DNA of 64,000 bases from Symsagittifera roscoffensis (Eukaryota; Xenacoelomorpha; Acoela; Convolutidae): positions 30,829-94,828 of the forward strand of contig NW_026971313.1 in the NCBI RefSeq assembly GCF_963678635.1, written 5' to 3'. Within the stretch, counting starts at the first letter, position 1, and each line of letters begins with the position of its first letter. Under the pieces are notes generated by a model, which did not search any database, was not told the origin of the DNA, and was given only the letters and a program-made list of their open reading frames with translations. The position numbers and the translations under genes are program-made. Shown here one piece after another: positions 25,501-40,500 of this stretch.

Positions 25501-28500
25501 GCTGTGCTTGAATTAGCACCAGTTGCATTTTTACTACACTTTCGTTTTTTTAAATGTTTTTGCCCAGTTGTCCTCATTCTTGATTGTTGTTAATTTTTAG
25601 GCTGCATAAAATTGACTTTGTTTGTTTTTATTCAAATGCCGGTGTTTTAAAAAATTGCTTTGATTTCTTGTTTTAAATCGACACTGACAAAAAAACAAAT
25701 ATTAAAGAAGTTAAAAAACTCACCATTAAAAGCAATTTCACAATTTGTGCCATTTCAAAATACTTTTATGCTAAAAAATAGAGCAAAAAATGCGGGAACT
25801 GTGAAAAGGAGTGATTATGGTAAAAATAATATTTGCAACTAAATTTTATAAGGAAATTGAGGGGCAATTTTGATTTTAAAAAAGAGTTACCAAATCGGGA
25901 TATAGTCGTTTTTTTTTACAAAATACTAGGGCGTCCCGCTTCTCATTATAAAACTCAAAAACTAGACTTGATGCCGCATTTATTTTGGTAGTTCGACTTG
26001 TTGCATATAGGATCGTTTTTGAATATATTTACGTGCATGAATTGAATTTGACATGACGGAATGATAAAGGTTCCTGCTGTAAAACGCTTGTCTGAGCTTG
26101 AAGGAGTACTCGCACAGCTTCGGTTTAATTTTAGTGAATTTAGATATGGTTGATGGTCACTTGCATGAGAACGATGAGAGCTGTGCTTGAAAAAGCACCG
26201 AAAACAATGTTACTACACTTTCGTTTTTGTAATTGTTTTTGCGCGGTTGTCCTCATTCTTGATTGTTGTTAGTTTTTAGGCTGCAAAAAATTGAGTTTTT
26301 TTTTTTTATTCAAATGCCGGTGTTTTAAAAAATTGCTTTGATTTCTTGTTTTAAATCGACACTGACAAAAAAAACAAATATTAAAGAAGTTAAAAAACTC
26401 ACCATTAAAAGCAATTTCACAATTTGTGCCATTTCAAAATACTTTTATGCTAAAAAATAGAGCAAAAAATGCGGGAACTGTGAAAAGGAGTGATTATGGT
26501 AAAAATAATATTTGCAACTAAATTTTATAAGGAAATTGAGGGGCAATTTTGTTTGAAAAAAGAGTTACCAAATCGAGATAAAGTCAGTTCTTTGACACAA
26601 TGTACTAAGGCGTCCCTCTTCTCATTATAAAACTCGAAAACTAGACTTGATAGTGCATTTATTTTAGAAGGTCGAATTGTTGCATATAGGAGCGTTATTG
26701 AATATATTTACGTGCATGAATTGGTTTTGACAAGATGGTATGATGAAGGTTCTTGCTCTAAAACGCTTGTTTGAGCTTGAAGAAGTACTCGCACAGCTTC
26801 GGTTTAGTTTTAGCGAAGTTAGATATGGTTGATAGTCAGCTGCATGAAAAAGATGAGAGCTGTGCTTGAACAAGCACCATTAACAATGTTACCACACTTC
26901 CGTTTTTTAAATGTTTTTGCCCGGTTGTCCTCATTCTTGTTTGTTGTTAGTTCTTAGGCTGCTAAAATTTGTGTTTTTTTTAAATTTAAATGTCGGAGTT
27001 TTAAACAATTGCTTTTTTTTCTTGTTTTAATTCGACACTGACAAAATAACAAAGATTAAAGAAATTAAAAGATACCATAAAAAGCAATTTCACAATTTGT
27101 GCCATTTCAAAATTCCTTTATGATAAAAAAAGAGCAAAAAATGCGGGAACTGTGAAAAAGAGCGATAATGGCAAAAATAAAAGTTGCAACTAAATTTTTT
27201 TTATAAGGAAATTGAATGGCGATTTTGATTTGAAAAAAGAGTTACCAAATCGAGATATAATCAGTTCTTTGATACATTATACTAGAGCGTCCCTCTTCTT
27301 ATTATAAAACTCAAAAACTAGACTTGATAGTGCATTTTTTTTAGATGGTCGACTTGTTGCATGTAGGAGCGTTAGTGAATATATTTACGTGCATGAAATG
27401 GTTTTGACAAGATGGAATGATAAAGTTTCTTGCTCTAAAACGCTTGTTTGAGCTTGAAGGAGTACTCGCACAGCTTCGGTTTAGTTTTAGCGAAGACTTG
27501 ATATGGTTGATGGTCAGCTGCATGAAAAAGATGAGAGCTGTGCTTGAATAAGCACCAGTAACAATGTTATAACACTTTCGTTCTTTCAAGTGTTTTTCCC
27601 CAGTTGTCCTCATTCTTGATTGTTGTTATTTTTTGGGCTGCATAAAATTGAGTTTGTTTGTTTTTTATTCAAAAGTCAAATTTTGTGCCATTTCGAAATT
27701 CCTTTATGCTAAAAAAGAGAGCAAAAAACGCGGGAACTGTGAAAAGGAGCGATTATCTTAAAATAATATTCGCAACTAATTTTTTATAAGGAAATTGAAT
27801 GGCAATTTTGATTTGAAAAAAGAAATACCAAATCGAGATATAGTCAGTTCTTTGATACAATGTACTAGGGCGTCCCTCTTCTTATTATAAAACACAAAAA
27901 CTAGACTTGATAGTGCATTTATTTTAGAAGGTCGACTTGTTGCATGTAGGAGCGTTAGTGAAGATATTTACGTGCATGAAATGGTTTTGACAAGATGGAA
28001 TGATAAAGTTTCTTGCTCTAAAACGCTTGTTTGAGCTTGAAGGAGTACTCGCACAGCTTCGGTTTAGTTTTAGCGAAGTTAGATATGGTTGATGGTCAGC
28101 TGCATGAAAAAGATGAGAGCTGTGCTTGAATAAGCACCAGTAACAATGTTATAACACTTTCGTTTTTTCAAGTGTTTTTGCCCAGTTGTCCTCGTTCCTG
28201 ATTGTTGTTCTTTTTTTTAGGCTGCATAAAATTGAGTTTGTGTGTTTTTTATTCAAATGTCGGTGTTTTAAAAAATTGCTTTAATTTCTTGTTTTAAATC
28301 GACACCGAAAAATAACAAAGATTAAAGAAGTTAAAAAACTCAACATTAAAAGCAATTTCACAATTTGTGCCATTTCAAATTCCTTTATTTTAAAAAAGAG
28401 AGCAAAAAATGCGGGAACTGTGAAAAGGAGCGATTATTTTAAAATAATATTCGCAACTAATTTTTTATAAGGAAATTGAATGGCAATTTTGATTTGAAAA

Positions 28501-31500
28501 AAGAGTTACCAAATCGAGATATAGTCAGTTCTTTGATACAATGTACTAGGGCGTCCCTCTTTTCATTATAAAACTCAAAAACTAGACATGACAGTGCATT
28601 TATTTTAGAAGGTCGACCCGTTGCCTGTAGGAGCGTTATTGAATATGTTTACGTGCATGAATTGGTTTTGACAAGATGGAATGATAAAGGTTCTTGCTCT
28701 AAAACGCTTGTTTGAGCTTGAAGGAGTACTCGCACAGCTTCGGTTTAGTTTTAGCGAAGTTAGATATGGTTGATAGTCAGCTGCATGAAAAAGATGAGAG
28801 CTGTGCTTGAACAAGCACCATTAACAATGTTACCACATTTTCGTTTTTTTAAGTGTTTTTGCCCGGTTGTCCTCATTCTTGTTTGTTGTTAGTTTTTAGG
28901 CTGCATAAAATTGAGTTTGTTTGTTTTTATTTAAATGCCGGTTTTTTTAAAAAATTGTCTATTTTCTTGTTTTAGTTCGACACTGACAAAATAACAAAGA
29001 TTCAAGAGATTAAAAAACTCACCATTAAAAGCAATTTCAAATTTTGTTCCATTTCGAAATTCCTTTATTTTAAAAAAGAGAGCAAAAAATGCGGGAACTG
29101 TGAAAAGGAGCGATTATATTAAAATAATATTCGCAACTAATTTTTTATAAGGAAATTGAATGGCAATTTTGATTTGAAAAAAGAGTTACCAAATCGAGAT
29201 ATAGTCAGTTCTTTGATACAATATACTAGGGCGTCACTCTTCTCGTTATAAAACTCAAAAACTAGACTTGATAGCGCATTTATTTTGATAGCTGGACTTG
29301 TTGCATATAGGATTGTTTTTGATTATATTTACGTGCATGAATTGGTTTTGACAAGAAGGAATGATAAAAGTTCCTGCTGTAAAACGCTTGTTTGAGCTTG
29401 AGGGAGTACTCGCACAGCTTCGGTTTGGTTTTAGCGAAGTTAGATATGGTTGATGGTCAGCTGCATGAAAAATATGAGAGCTGTGCTTGAATAAACACCA
29501 GTAACAATGTTAGTACACTTTCGTTTTGTCAAGTGTTTTTGCCCAGTTGTCCTCATTCTTGATTGTTGTTATTTTTTAGGCTGCATAAAATTGAGTTTGT
29601 GTATTTTTTATTCAAATGTCGGTGTTTTAAGAAATTGTTTTAATTTCTTGTTTTAAATCGACACTGACAAAATAACAAAGAATAAAGAAGTTAAAAAACT
29701 CACTATTAAAAGCAATTTCACATTTTGTGCCATTTCAAATTCCTTTATTCTAAAAAAGAGAGCAAAAAATGCGGGAACTGTGAAAAGGAGCGATTATATT
29801 AAAATAATATTTACAACTAATTTTTTATAAGGAAATTGAATGGCAATTTTGATTTGAAAAAAGAGTTACCAAATCGAGATATAGTCAGTTCTTTGATACA
29901 ATGTACTAGGGCGTCCCTCTTTTCATTATAAAACTCAAAAACTAGACTTGATGGTGCATTTTTTAGAAGCTCGACTTGTTGCATATAACATCGTTTTTGA
30001 ATATAATTACGTGCATGAATTGGTTTTGACAAGATGGAATGATAAAGGTTCTTGCTCTAAAACGCTTGTTTGAGCTTGAAGGAGTACTCGCACAGCTTCG
30101 GTTTAGTTTTAGCGAAGTTAGATATGGTTGATAGTCAGCTGCATGAAAAAGATGAGAGCTGTGCTTGAACAAGCACCATTAACAATGTTACCACACTTCC
30201 GTTTTTTAAATGTTTTTGCCCGGTTGTCCTCATTCTTGATTGTTGTTATTTTTTAGGCTGCATAAAATTGAGTTTGTTTGTTTTTATTTAAATGCCGGTT
30301 TTTTTTTAAAATTGTCTATTTTCTTGTTTTAGTTCGACACTGACAAAATAACAAAGATTCAAGAGATTAAAAAACTCACCATTAAAAGCAATTTCAAATT
30401 TTGTTCCATTTCGAAATTCCTTTATGCTAAAAAAGAGAGCAAAAAATGCGGGAACTGTGAAAAGGAGCGATTATCTTAAAATAATATTCGCAACTAATTT
30501 TTTATAAGGAAATTTAATATCAATTTTGATTTGAGAAAAGAAATACCAAATCGAGATATAGTCAGTTCTTTGATACAATGTACTAGGGCGTTCCTCTTCT
30601 TATTATAAAACTCAAAAACTAGACTTGATAGTGCATTTATTTTAGAAGGTCGACTTGTTGCATGTAGAAGCGTTAGTGAATATATTTACGTGCTTGAAAT
30701 GGTTTTGACAAGATGGAATGTTAAAATTTCTTGCTCTAAAACGCTTGTTTGAGCTTGAAGGAGTACTCGCACAGCTTCGGTTTAGTTTTAGCGAAGTTAG
30801 ATATGGTTGATGGTCAGCTGCATGAAAAAGATGAGAGCTGTGCTTGAATAAGCACCAGTAACAATGTTATAACCCTTTCGTTTTTTCAAGTGTTTTTGCC
30901 CAGTTGTCCTCGTTCCTGATTGTTGTTCTTTTTTAGGCTGCATAAAATTGAGTTTGTGTGTTTTTTATTCAAATGTCGGTGTTTTAAAAAATTGCTTTAA
31001 TTTCTTGTTTTAAATCGACACCGAAAAATAACAAAGATTAAAGAAGTTAAAAAACTCAACATTAAAAGCAATTTCACAATTTGTGCCATTTCAAATTCCT
31101 TTATTCTAAAAAAGAGAGCAAAAAATGCGGGAACTGTGAAAAGGAGCGATTATATTAAAATAATATTCGCAACTAATTTTTGAAAAGTTGCTTTGTTTCT
31201 TGTTTTAAACCGACGCTGACAAAAAAACAAAAATTAAAGAAATTAAAAAACTCACCTTTAAAAGCAATTTCACAATTTGTGCAGTTTTATAATTCCTTCA
31301 TGATAAAATTAGAGGGCAAAAAATGCTGGAACTGTGAAAAGGAACAATTGTAGCAAAAATAAAAGTTGCAACTAATTTTTTTATAAGGAAATTGAATGGC
31401 ACTTTTGATTTGAAAAAAGAGTTACCAAATCGAGATATAGTCAGTTCTTTGATACAATATACTAGGGCGTCACTCTTCTCGTTATAAAACTCAAAAACTA

Positions 31501-34500
31501 GACTTGATAGCGCATTTATTTTGATAGCTCGACTTGTTGCATATCGGATTGTTTTTGATTATATTTACGTGCATGAATTTGTTTTGACAAGAAGGAATGA
31601 TAATGGTTCTTGCTCTCAAACGCTTGTTTGAGCTTGAAGGAGTACTCGCACAGCTTCGTTTTAGTTTTAGCGAAGTTAGATAGGGTTGATGGTCAGCTGC
31701 ATGAAAAATATGAGAGCTGTGCTTGAATAAACACCAGTAACAATGTTAGTACACTTTCGTTTTGTCAAGTGTTTTTGCCCAGTTGTCCTCATTCTTGATT
31801 GTTGTTATTTTTTAGGCTGCATAAAATTGAGTTTGTGTGTTTTTTATTCAAATGTCGGTGTTTTAAGAAATTGTTTTAATTTCTTGTTTTAAATCGACAC
31901 TGACAAAATAACAAAGAATAAAGAAGTTAAAAAACTCACCATTAAAAGCAATTTCACAATTTGTGCCATTTCAAATTCCTTTATTCTAAAAAAGAGAGCA
32001 AAAAATGCGGGAACTGTGAAAAGGAGCGATTATATTAAAATAATATTTACAACTAATTTTTTATAAGGAAATTGAATGGCAATTTTGATTTGAAAAAAGA
32101 GTTACCAAATCGAGATATAGTCAGTTCTTTGATACAATGTACTAGGGCGTCCCTCTTTTCATTATAAAACTCAAAAACTAGACTTGATAGTGCATTTTTT
32201 AGAAGCTCGACTTGTTGCATATAACAGCGTTTTTGAATATAATTACGTGCATGAATTGGTTTTGACAAGATGGAATGATAAAGGTTCTTGCTCTAAAACG
32301 CTTGTTTGAGCTTGCAGGAGGACTCGCACAGCTTCGGTTTAGTTTTAGCGAAGTTAGATATGGTTGATGGTCAGCTGCATGAAAATGATGAGAGCTGTGC
32401 TTGAATAAGCACCAGTAACAATGTTACTACACTTTCGTTTTGTCAAGTTTTTTTGCCCAGTTGTCCTCATTCTTGATTGTTGTTAGTTTTTAGGCTGCAT
32501 TAAATTGAGTTTGTTTGTTTTTTGTTCAAGTTTCGGTGTTTTGAAAAATGCTTTTTTTCTTTTTTTAAACCGACACTGACAAAATAACAAAAATTAAAGA
32601 AATTTAAAAACTGACCTTCAAAAGCAATTTCACAATTTGTGCCATTTTAAAGTTCCTTCATGATAAAAATAGAGGGCAAAAAATGCGGGAACTGTGAAAA
32701 GGAGCAATTGTAGCAAAAGAAAAGTTGCAACTAAATTTTTTATAAGGAAATTGAATGGCACTTTTGATTTGAAAAAAGAGTTTACCAAATCGAGATATAG
32801 TCAGTTCTTTGATACAATAAACTAGGGCGTCCCTCTTCTCATTATAAAACTCAAAAACTAGACTTGATAGTGCATTTATTTTAGAAGGTCGATTTGTTGC
32901 ATATATGAGCGTTTTTGAATATATTTACGTGCATGAATTGGTTTTGACAAGATTTAACAAGATTTAATGATAAAGGTTCTTGCTCTAAAACGTTTGTTTG
33001 AGCTTGAAAGAGTAATCGCACAGCTTCTGTTTAGTTTTAGCGAAGTTAGATATGGTTGATGGTCAGCTGCATGAAAATGATGAGAGCTGTGCTTGAATAA
33101 GCACCAGTAACAGTGTTACTACACTTTCGTTTTGTCAAGTTTTTTTGCCCAGTTGTCCTCATTCTTGATTGTTGTTAGTTTTTAGGCTGCATAAAATTGA
33201 GTTTGTTAGTTTTTTGTTCAAATGTCGGCGTTTTGAAAATGCTTTTTTTCTTGTTTTAAACCGACACTGACAAAATAACAAAAATTAAAGAAATTAAAAA
33301 ACTCACCTTTAAAAGCAATTTCACAATTTGTGCCATTTTAAAGTTCCTTCATGATAAAAATAGAGGGCAAAAAATGCGGGAACTGTGAAAAGGAGCAATT
33401 GTAGCAAAAGAAAAGTTGCAACTAAATTTTTTATAAGGAAATTGAACGGCACTTTTGATTTGAAAAAAGAGTTTACCAAATCGAGATATAGTCAGTTCTT
33501 TGATACAATAAACTAGGGCGTCCCTCTTCTCATTATAAAACTCAAAAACTAGACTTGATAGTGCATTTATTTTAGAAGGTCGATTTGTTGCATATATGAG
33601 CGTTTTTGAATATATTTACGTGCATGAATTGGTTTTGACAAGATTTAACAAGATTTAATGATAAAGGTTCTTGCTCTAAAACGTTTGTTTGAGCTTGAAA
33701 GAGTAATCGCACAGCTTCGGTTTAGTTTTAGCGAAGTTAGATATGGTTGATGGTCAGCTGCATGAAAATGATGAGAGCTGTGCTTGAATAAGCACCAGTA
33801 ACAATGTTACTACACTTTCGTTTTGTCAAGTTTTTTTGCCCAGTTGTCCTCATTCTTGATTGTTGTTAGTTTTTAGGCTGCATTAAATTGAGTTTGTTTG
33901 TTTTTTGTTCAAGCTTCGGTGTTTTGAAAAATGCTTTTTTTCTTTTTTTAAACCGACACTGACAAAATAACAAAAATTAAAGAAATTTAAAAACTGACCT
34001 TCAAAAGCAATTTCACAATTTGTGCCATTTTAAAGTTCCTTCATGATAAAAATAGAGGGCAAAAAATGCGGGAACTGTGAAAAGGAGCAATTGTAGCAAA
34101 AGAAAAGTTGCAACTAAATTTTTTATAAGGAAATTGAATGGCACTTTTGATTTGAAAAAAGAGTTTACCAAATCGAGATATAGTCAGTTCTTTGATACAA
34201 TAAACTAGGGCGTCCCTCTTCTCATTATAAAACTCAAAAACTAGACTTGATAGTGCATTTATTTTAGAAGGTCGATTTGTTGCATATATGAGCGTTTTTG
34301 AATATATTTACGTGCATGAATTGGTTTTGACAAGATTTAACAAGATTTAATGATAAAGGTTCTTGCTCTAAAACGTTTGTTTGAGCTTGAAAGAGTAATC
34401 GCACAGCTTCTGTTTAGTTTTAGCGAAGTTAGATATGGTTGATGGTCAGCTGCATGAAAATGATGAGAGCTGTGCTTGAATAAGCACCAGTAACAGTGTT

Positions 34501-37500
34501 ACTACACTTTCGTTTTGTCAAGTTTTTTTGCCCAGTTGTCCTCATTCTTGATTGTTGTTAGTTTTTAGGCTGCATAAAATTGAGTTTGTTAGTTTTTTGT
34601 TCAAATGTCGGCGTTTTGAAAATGCTTTTTTTCTTGTTTTAAACCGACACTGACAAAATAACAAAAATTAAAGAAATTTAAAAACTCACCTTTAAAAGCA
34701 ATTTCACAATTTGTGCCATTTTAAAGTTCCTTCATGATAAAAATAGAGGGCAAAAAATGCGGGAACTGTGAAAAGGATCAATTGTAGCAAAATAAAAGTT
34801 GCAACTAAATTTTTTATAAGGAAATTGAACGGCACTTTCGATTTGAAAAAAGAGTTTACCAAATCGAGATATAGTCAGTTCTTTGATACAATAAACTAGG
34901 GCGTCCCTCTTCTCATTATAAAACTCAAAAACTAGACTTGATAGTGCATTTATTTTAGAAGATCGATTTGTTGCATATATGAGCGTTTTTGAATATATTT
35001 ACGTGCATGAATTGGTTTTGACAAGATTTAACAAGATTTAATGATAAAGGTTCTTGCTCTAAAACGTTTGTTTGAGCTTGAAAGAGTAATCGCACAGCTT
35101 CTGTTTAATTTTAGCGAAGTTAGATATGGTTGATGGTCAGCTGCATGAAAAAGATGAGAGCTCTGCTTGAATAAGCACCATTAACAATATTACCACACTT
35201 CCGTTTTTTTAAGTGTTTTTCCCAGTTGTCCTCATTCTTGATTGTTGTTAGTTTTTAGGCTGCATAAAACTGAGTTTGTTTGTTTTTAATTAGGTGTCGG
35301 TTTTTTAAAAATTGCTTTTTTTCTTTTAAATCGACACTGACAAAATAACAAAGATAAAAGGAACTAAAAAAAACAACTCACCATTAAAAGCAATTTCACA
35401 ATTTGTGCCATTTAAAAATTCCCTTATGATAAAAATGCGGGCAAAAAAAATGCGGGAGCTGTGAAATGGTGCAATTATAGCAAAAATAAAAGTTGCAACT
35501 AATTTTTTCATAAGAAAATTGAATGAGAATTTTGATGAAAAAAGAATTACCAAATCGACATATAGTCACATCTTCGATACAAAACACTAGGTCGTCCCCC
35601 TTCTCATTATAAAATTCAAAAATTAGACTTGATAGCGCATTAATTTTAAAGTTTGACTTGTTCCAAATAGGAGCGTTTTTGAATATTTTTACGTGCATGA
35701 ATTTGTTTTGACAAGTTGGATTGATAAAGGTTCTTACTCTAAAACGCTTGTTTGAGCTTGAAGGAGTACTCGCACAATTTCGGTTTAGTTTTAGCGAAGT
35801 TAGCTATGGTTGATAGTCAGCTGCATGAGAAAGATGAGAGCTGTGCTTGAATAAGCATCAGTAGCAATGTTACTACACTTTCGTTTTTTTTAAATGTTTT
35901 GCCCAGTTGTCCTCATTCCTGATTTTTGTTAGTTTTTAGGCTGCATAAAATTGAGTTTGTTTGCTTTTAATTAAATGTCGGTTTTTTAAAAATTGCCTTT
36001 TTTTCTTAATTTAAATCAACACTGACAAAATAACAAAGATTGAAGGAACTAAAAAAACTCACCCTTAAAAGCAGTTTCACAATTTGTGCCATTTAAAAAT
36101 TCCCTTATGATAAAGAAGCGGGCAAAAAAATGCTGGAACTGTGAAAATGTGCAATTATAGCAAAAATAAAAGTTGCAACTATTTTTTTATAAGTAAATTG
36201 AATGAGAATTTTGATTTGAAAAAAGAATTACCAAATCGGGATATAGTCATTTCTTCGATACAATACACTAGGTCGTCCCCTTTCTCATCATAAAACTCAA
36301 AAACTAGACTTGATAGCGCAGTTATTTTAAAGTTTGACTTGTTCCAAATAGGAACGTTTTTGAATATATTTCCGTGCATGAATTTGTTATGACAAGATGG
36401 ATTGATAAAGGTTCTTGCTCTAAAACGCTTTTTTGAGCTTGAAGGAGTACTTGCACAGCTTCGGTTTAGTTTTAGCGGAGTTAGATATGGTTGATGGTCA
36501 GCCGCATGAAAATGATGAGAGCTGTGCTTGAATAAGCACCAGTAACAATGTTACTACACTTTCGTTTTGTCAAGTTTTTTTGCCCAGTTGTCCTCATTCT
36601 TGATTGTTGTTAGTTTTTAGGCTGCATTAAATTGAGTTTGTTTGTTTTTTGTTCAAGTTTCGGTGATTTGAAAAACGCTTTTTTTCTTTTTTTAAACCGA
36701 CACTGACATAATAACAAAAATTAAAGAAATTTAAAAACAAACCTTTAAAAGCAAATTCATAATTTGTGCCATTTAAAAATTCCCTTATGATAAAAAAGCG
36801 GGCACAAAAATGCGGGAACTGTGAAAAGGTGCAATTATAGCAAAAATAAAAGTTGCAACTAATTTTTTTATAAGAAAATTGCTTGAGAATTTTGATTTGA
36901 AAAACGAATTATCAAATCGACATACAGTCATATCTTCGATACAAAACACTAGGTCAACCCCCTTCTCATTATAAAATTCAAAAATTAGACTTGATAGCGC
37001 ATTTATTTTAAAGTTTGACTTGTTCCAAATAGGAGCGTTTTTCAATATATTTACGTGCATGAATTTGTTTTGACAAGATGGATTGATAAAGGTTCTTGCT
37101 CTAAAACGCTTGTTTGAGCTTGAAGGAGTGCTCGCACAGCTTCGGTTTTGTTTTATGAAGTTAAATATGGTTGATAGTCAGCTGCATGAGAAAGATGTGA
37201 GCTGTGCTTGAATAAGCACCAGTAGCAATGTTACTACACTTTCGTTTTTTCAAGTGTTTTTGCCCAGTTGTCCTCATTCTTGATTGTTGTTAGTTTTTAG
37301 CCTGCATAAAACTGAGTTTGTTTGTTTTTTATTTAAATGTCGGTGTATTAAAAAATTGCCTTTTTTCTTGTTTTAAATCGACACTGACAAAATAACAAAA
37401 ATTAAAGAAACTTAAAAAACCCACCATTAAAAAACAATTTCACAATTTGTGCCGTTTAAAAATTGCCTTATGATAAAAAAGCGGGCGAAAAAATGCGGGA

Positions 37501-40500
37501 ACTGTAAAAAGGAGCAATTATAGCAAAAATGAAAGTTGCAACTAATTTTTTTATAAGAAAATTGAATGACAATTTTGATTTGAAAAAATAACTACCAAAT
37601 CGGGATATAGTCATTTCTTCGATACAATACACTTGGTCGTCCCCCTTCTCATTATAAAACTCAAAAACTAGACTTGATAGCGCAGTTATTTTAAAGTTTG
37701 ACTTGTTCCAAATAGGAACGTTTTTGAATATATTTACGTGCATGAATTTGTTATGACAAGATGGATTGATAAAGGTTCTTGCTCTAAAATGCTTGTTTGA
37801 GCTTGAAGGAGTACTTGCACAGCTTCGGTTTAGTTTTAGCGGAGTTAGTTATGGTTGATAGTCAGCTGCATGAGAAAGATGAGAGCTGTGCTTGAATAAG
37901 CATCAGTAGCAATGTTACTACACTTTCGTTTTTTTAAAATGTTTTTGCCCAGTTGTGCTCATTCTTGATTTTTGTTAGTTTTTAGGCTGCATAAAATTGA
38001 TATTGTTTGTTTTGAATTAAATGTCGATATTTTAAAAATTGCCTTTTTTTCTTGTTTTAAATCGACACTGACAAAATAACCAAGATTAGAGGAACTAAAA
38101 AAACTCACCATTAAAAGCAGTTTCACAATTTGTGCCATTTAAAAATTCCCTTATGATAAAAAAGCGGGCAAAAAATGCGGTAACTGTGAAAAGGAGCAGT
38201 TATAGCAAAAATAAAAGATGCAATTAATTTCTTTATAAGAAATTTGAAGGACAATTTTGATTTGAAAAAAGAATTACCAAATCGAGATATAGTCATTTCT
38301 TCGATACAAAACACTAGTTCGTCCCCCTTCTCATTATAAATTCGAAAAATAGACTTGATAGCGCAATTATTACAAAGTTTGACTTGTTCCAAAAAGGAAC
38401 CTTTTTGAATATATTTACGTGCATGAATTTGTTATGACAAGATGGATTGAGAAAGGTTCTTGCTCTGAAACGCTTGTTTGAGCTTGAAGGAGTACTTGCA
38501 CAGCTTCGGTTTAGTTTTAGCGAAGTTAGTTACTGTTGATAGTCAGCTGCATGAGAAAGATGAGAGCTGTGCTTGAGTAAGCATCAGTAGCATTGTTACT
38601 ACACTTTTATTTTTTTTAGATGTTTTTGCCCAGTTGTCCTCATTCTTGATTTTTGTTAGTTTTTAGGCTGCATAAAATTGATATTGTTTGTTTTTAATTA
38701 AATGTCGGTTTTTTAAAAATTGCCTTTTTTCTTGTTTTAAATCGACGCTGACAAAATAACAAAGATAAGAGGAACTAAAAAAACTCACCATTAAAAGCAG
38801 TTTCGCAGTTTGTGCCATTTAAAAATTCCCTTATGATAAAAAAGCGGGCAAAAAATGCGGTAACTGTGAAACGGAGCAGTTATAGCAAAAATAAAAATTG
38901 CAATTAATTTTTTTATAAAAAGTTTGAAGGACAATTTTGATTTGAAAAAAGAATTACCAAATCGAGATATAGTGATTTCTTCGATACAAAACACTAGTTC
39001 ATCCCCCTTCTCATTATAAATTCAAAAAATAGACTTGATAGCGCATTTATTTTAAAGTTTAACTTGTTCCAAAAAGGAGCGTTTTTGAATAAATTTTTGT
39101 GCATGAATTTGTTTTGACAAGATGGACTGATAAAGGTTCTTGCTCTAAAACGCTTTTTTGAGCTTGAAGGAGTACTTGCACACATTTGGTTTAGTTTTAG
39201 CGAAGTTAGTTACTGTTGATAGTCAGCTGCATGAGAAAGATGAGAGCTGTGCTTGAGTAAGCATCAGTAGCATTGTTACTACACTTTCATTTTTTTTAAA
39301 TGTTTTTGCCCAGTTGTACTCATTCTTGATTTTTGTTAGTTCTTAGGCTGCATAAAACTGAGTTTGTTTGTTTTTTATTTAAATGTCGGTGTATTGAGAA
39401 ATTGCCTTTTTTCTTGTTTTAAATCGACACTGACAAAAAAACAAAAATTAAAGAAATTTAAAAAACCCACCATTAAAAAACAATTTCACAATTTGTGCCG
39501 TTTAAAAATTCCCTTATGATAAAAAAGCGGGCAAAAAATGCGGGAACTGTAAAAAGGAGCAATTTTAGCAAAAATGAAAGTTGCAACTAATTTTTTTATA
39601 AGAAAAATGAATGACCATTTTGATTTGAAAAAAATAATTACCAAATCGAGATATAGTCATTTCTTCGATACAAAACACTAGGTTGTCCCCCTTCTCATTA
39701 TAAAACTCAAAAACTAAAATTGATAGCGCAGTTATTTTAAAGTTTGACTTGTTCCAAATAGGAACGTTTTTGAATATATTTACGTGCTTGAATTTGTTAT
39801 GACAAGATGGATTGATAAAGGTTCTTGCTCTAAAACGCTTGTCTGAGCTTGAAAGAGTACTTGCACAGCTTCGGTTTAGTTTTAGCGAAGTTAGTTACTG
39901 TTGATAGTCAGTTGCATTAGAAAGATGAGAGCTGTGCTTGAGTAAGCATCAGTAGCATTGTTACTACACTTTCATTTTTTTTAAATGTTTTTGCCCAGTT
40001 GTCCTCATTCATGATTTTTGTTAGTTTTTAGGCTGCATAAAATTGATATTGTTTGTTTTTAATTAAATGTCGGTTTTTTAAAAATTGCCTTTTTTCTTGT
40101 TTTAAATCGACACTGACAAAATAACAAAGATTAGAGGAACTAAAAAAACTCACCATTAAAAGCAGTTTCACAATTTGTGCCATTTAAAAATTCTCTTATG
40201 ATAAAAAAGCGGGCAAAAAATGCGGTAACTGTGAAACGGAGCAGTTATAGCAAAAATAAAAGTTGCAATTAATTTTTTTATAAGAAGTTTGAAGGACAAT
40301 TTCGATTTGAAAAAAGAATTACCAAATCGAGATATAGTGATTTCTTCGATACAAAACACTAGTTCGTCCCCCTTCTCATTATAAATTCAAAAAATAGACT
40401 TGATAGCGCATTTATTTTAAAGTTTGACTTGTTCCAAATAGGAGCGTTTTTGAATAAATTTTTGTGCATGAATTTGTTTTGACAAGATGGATTGATAAAG

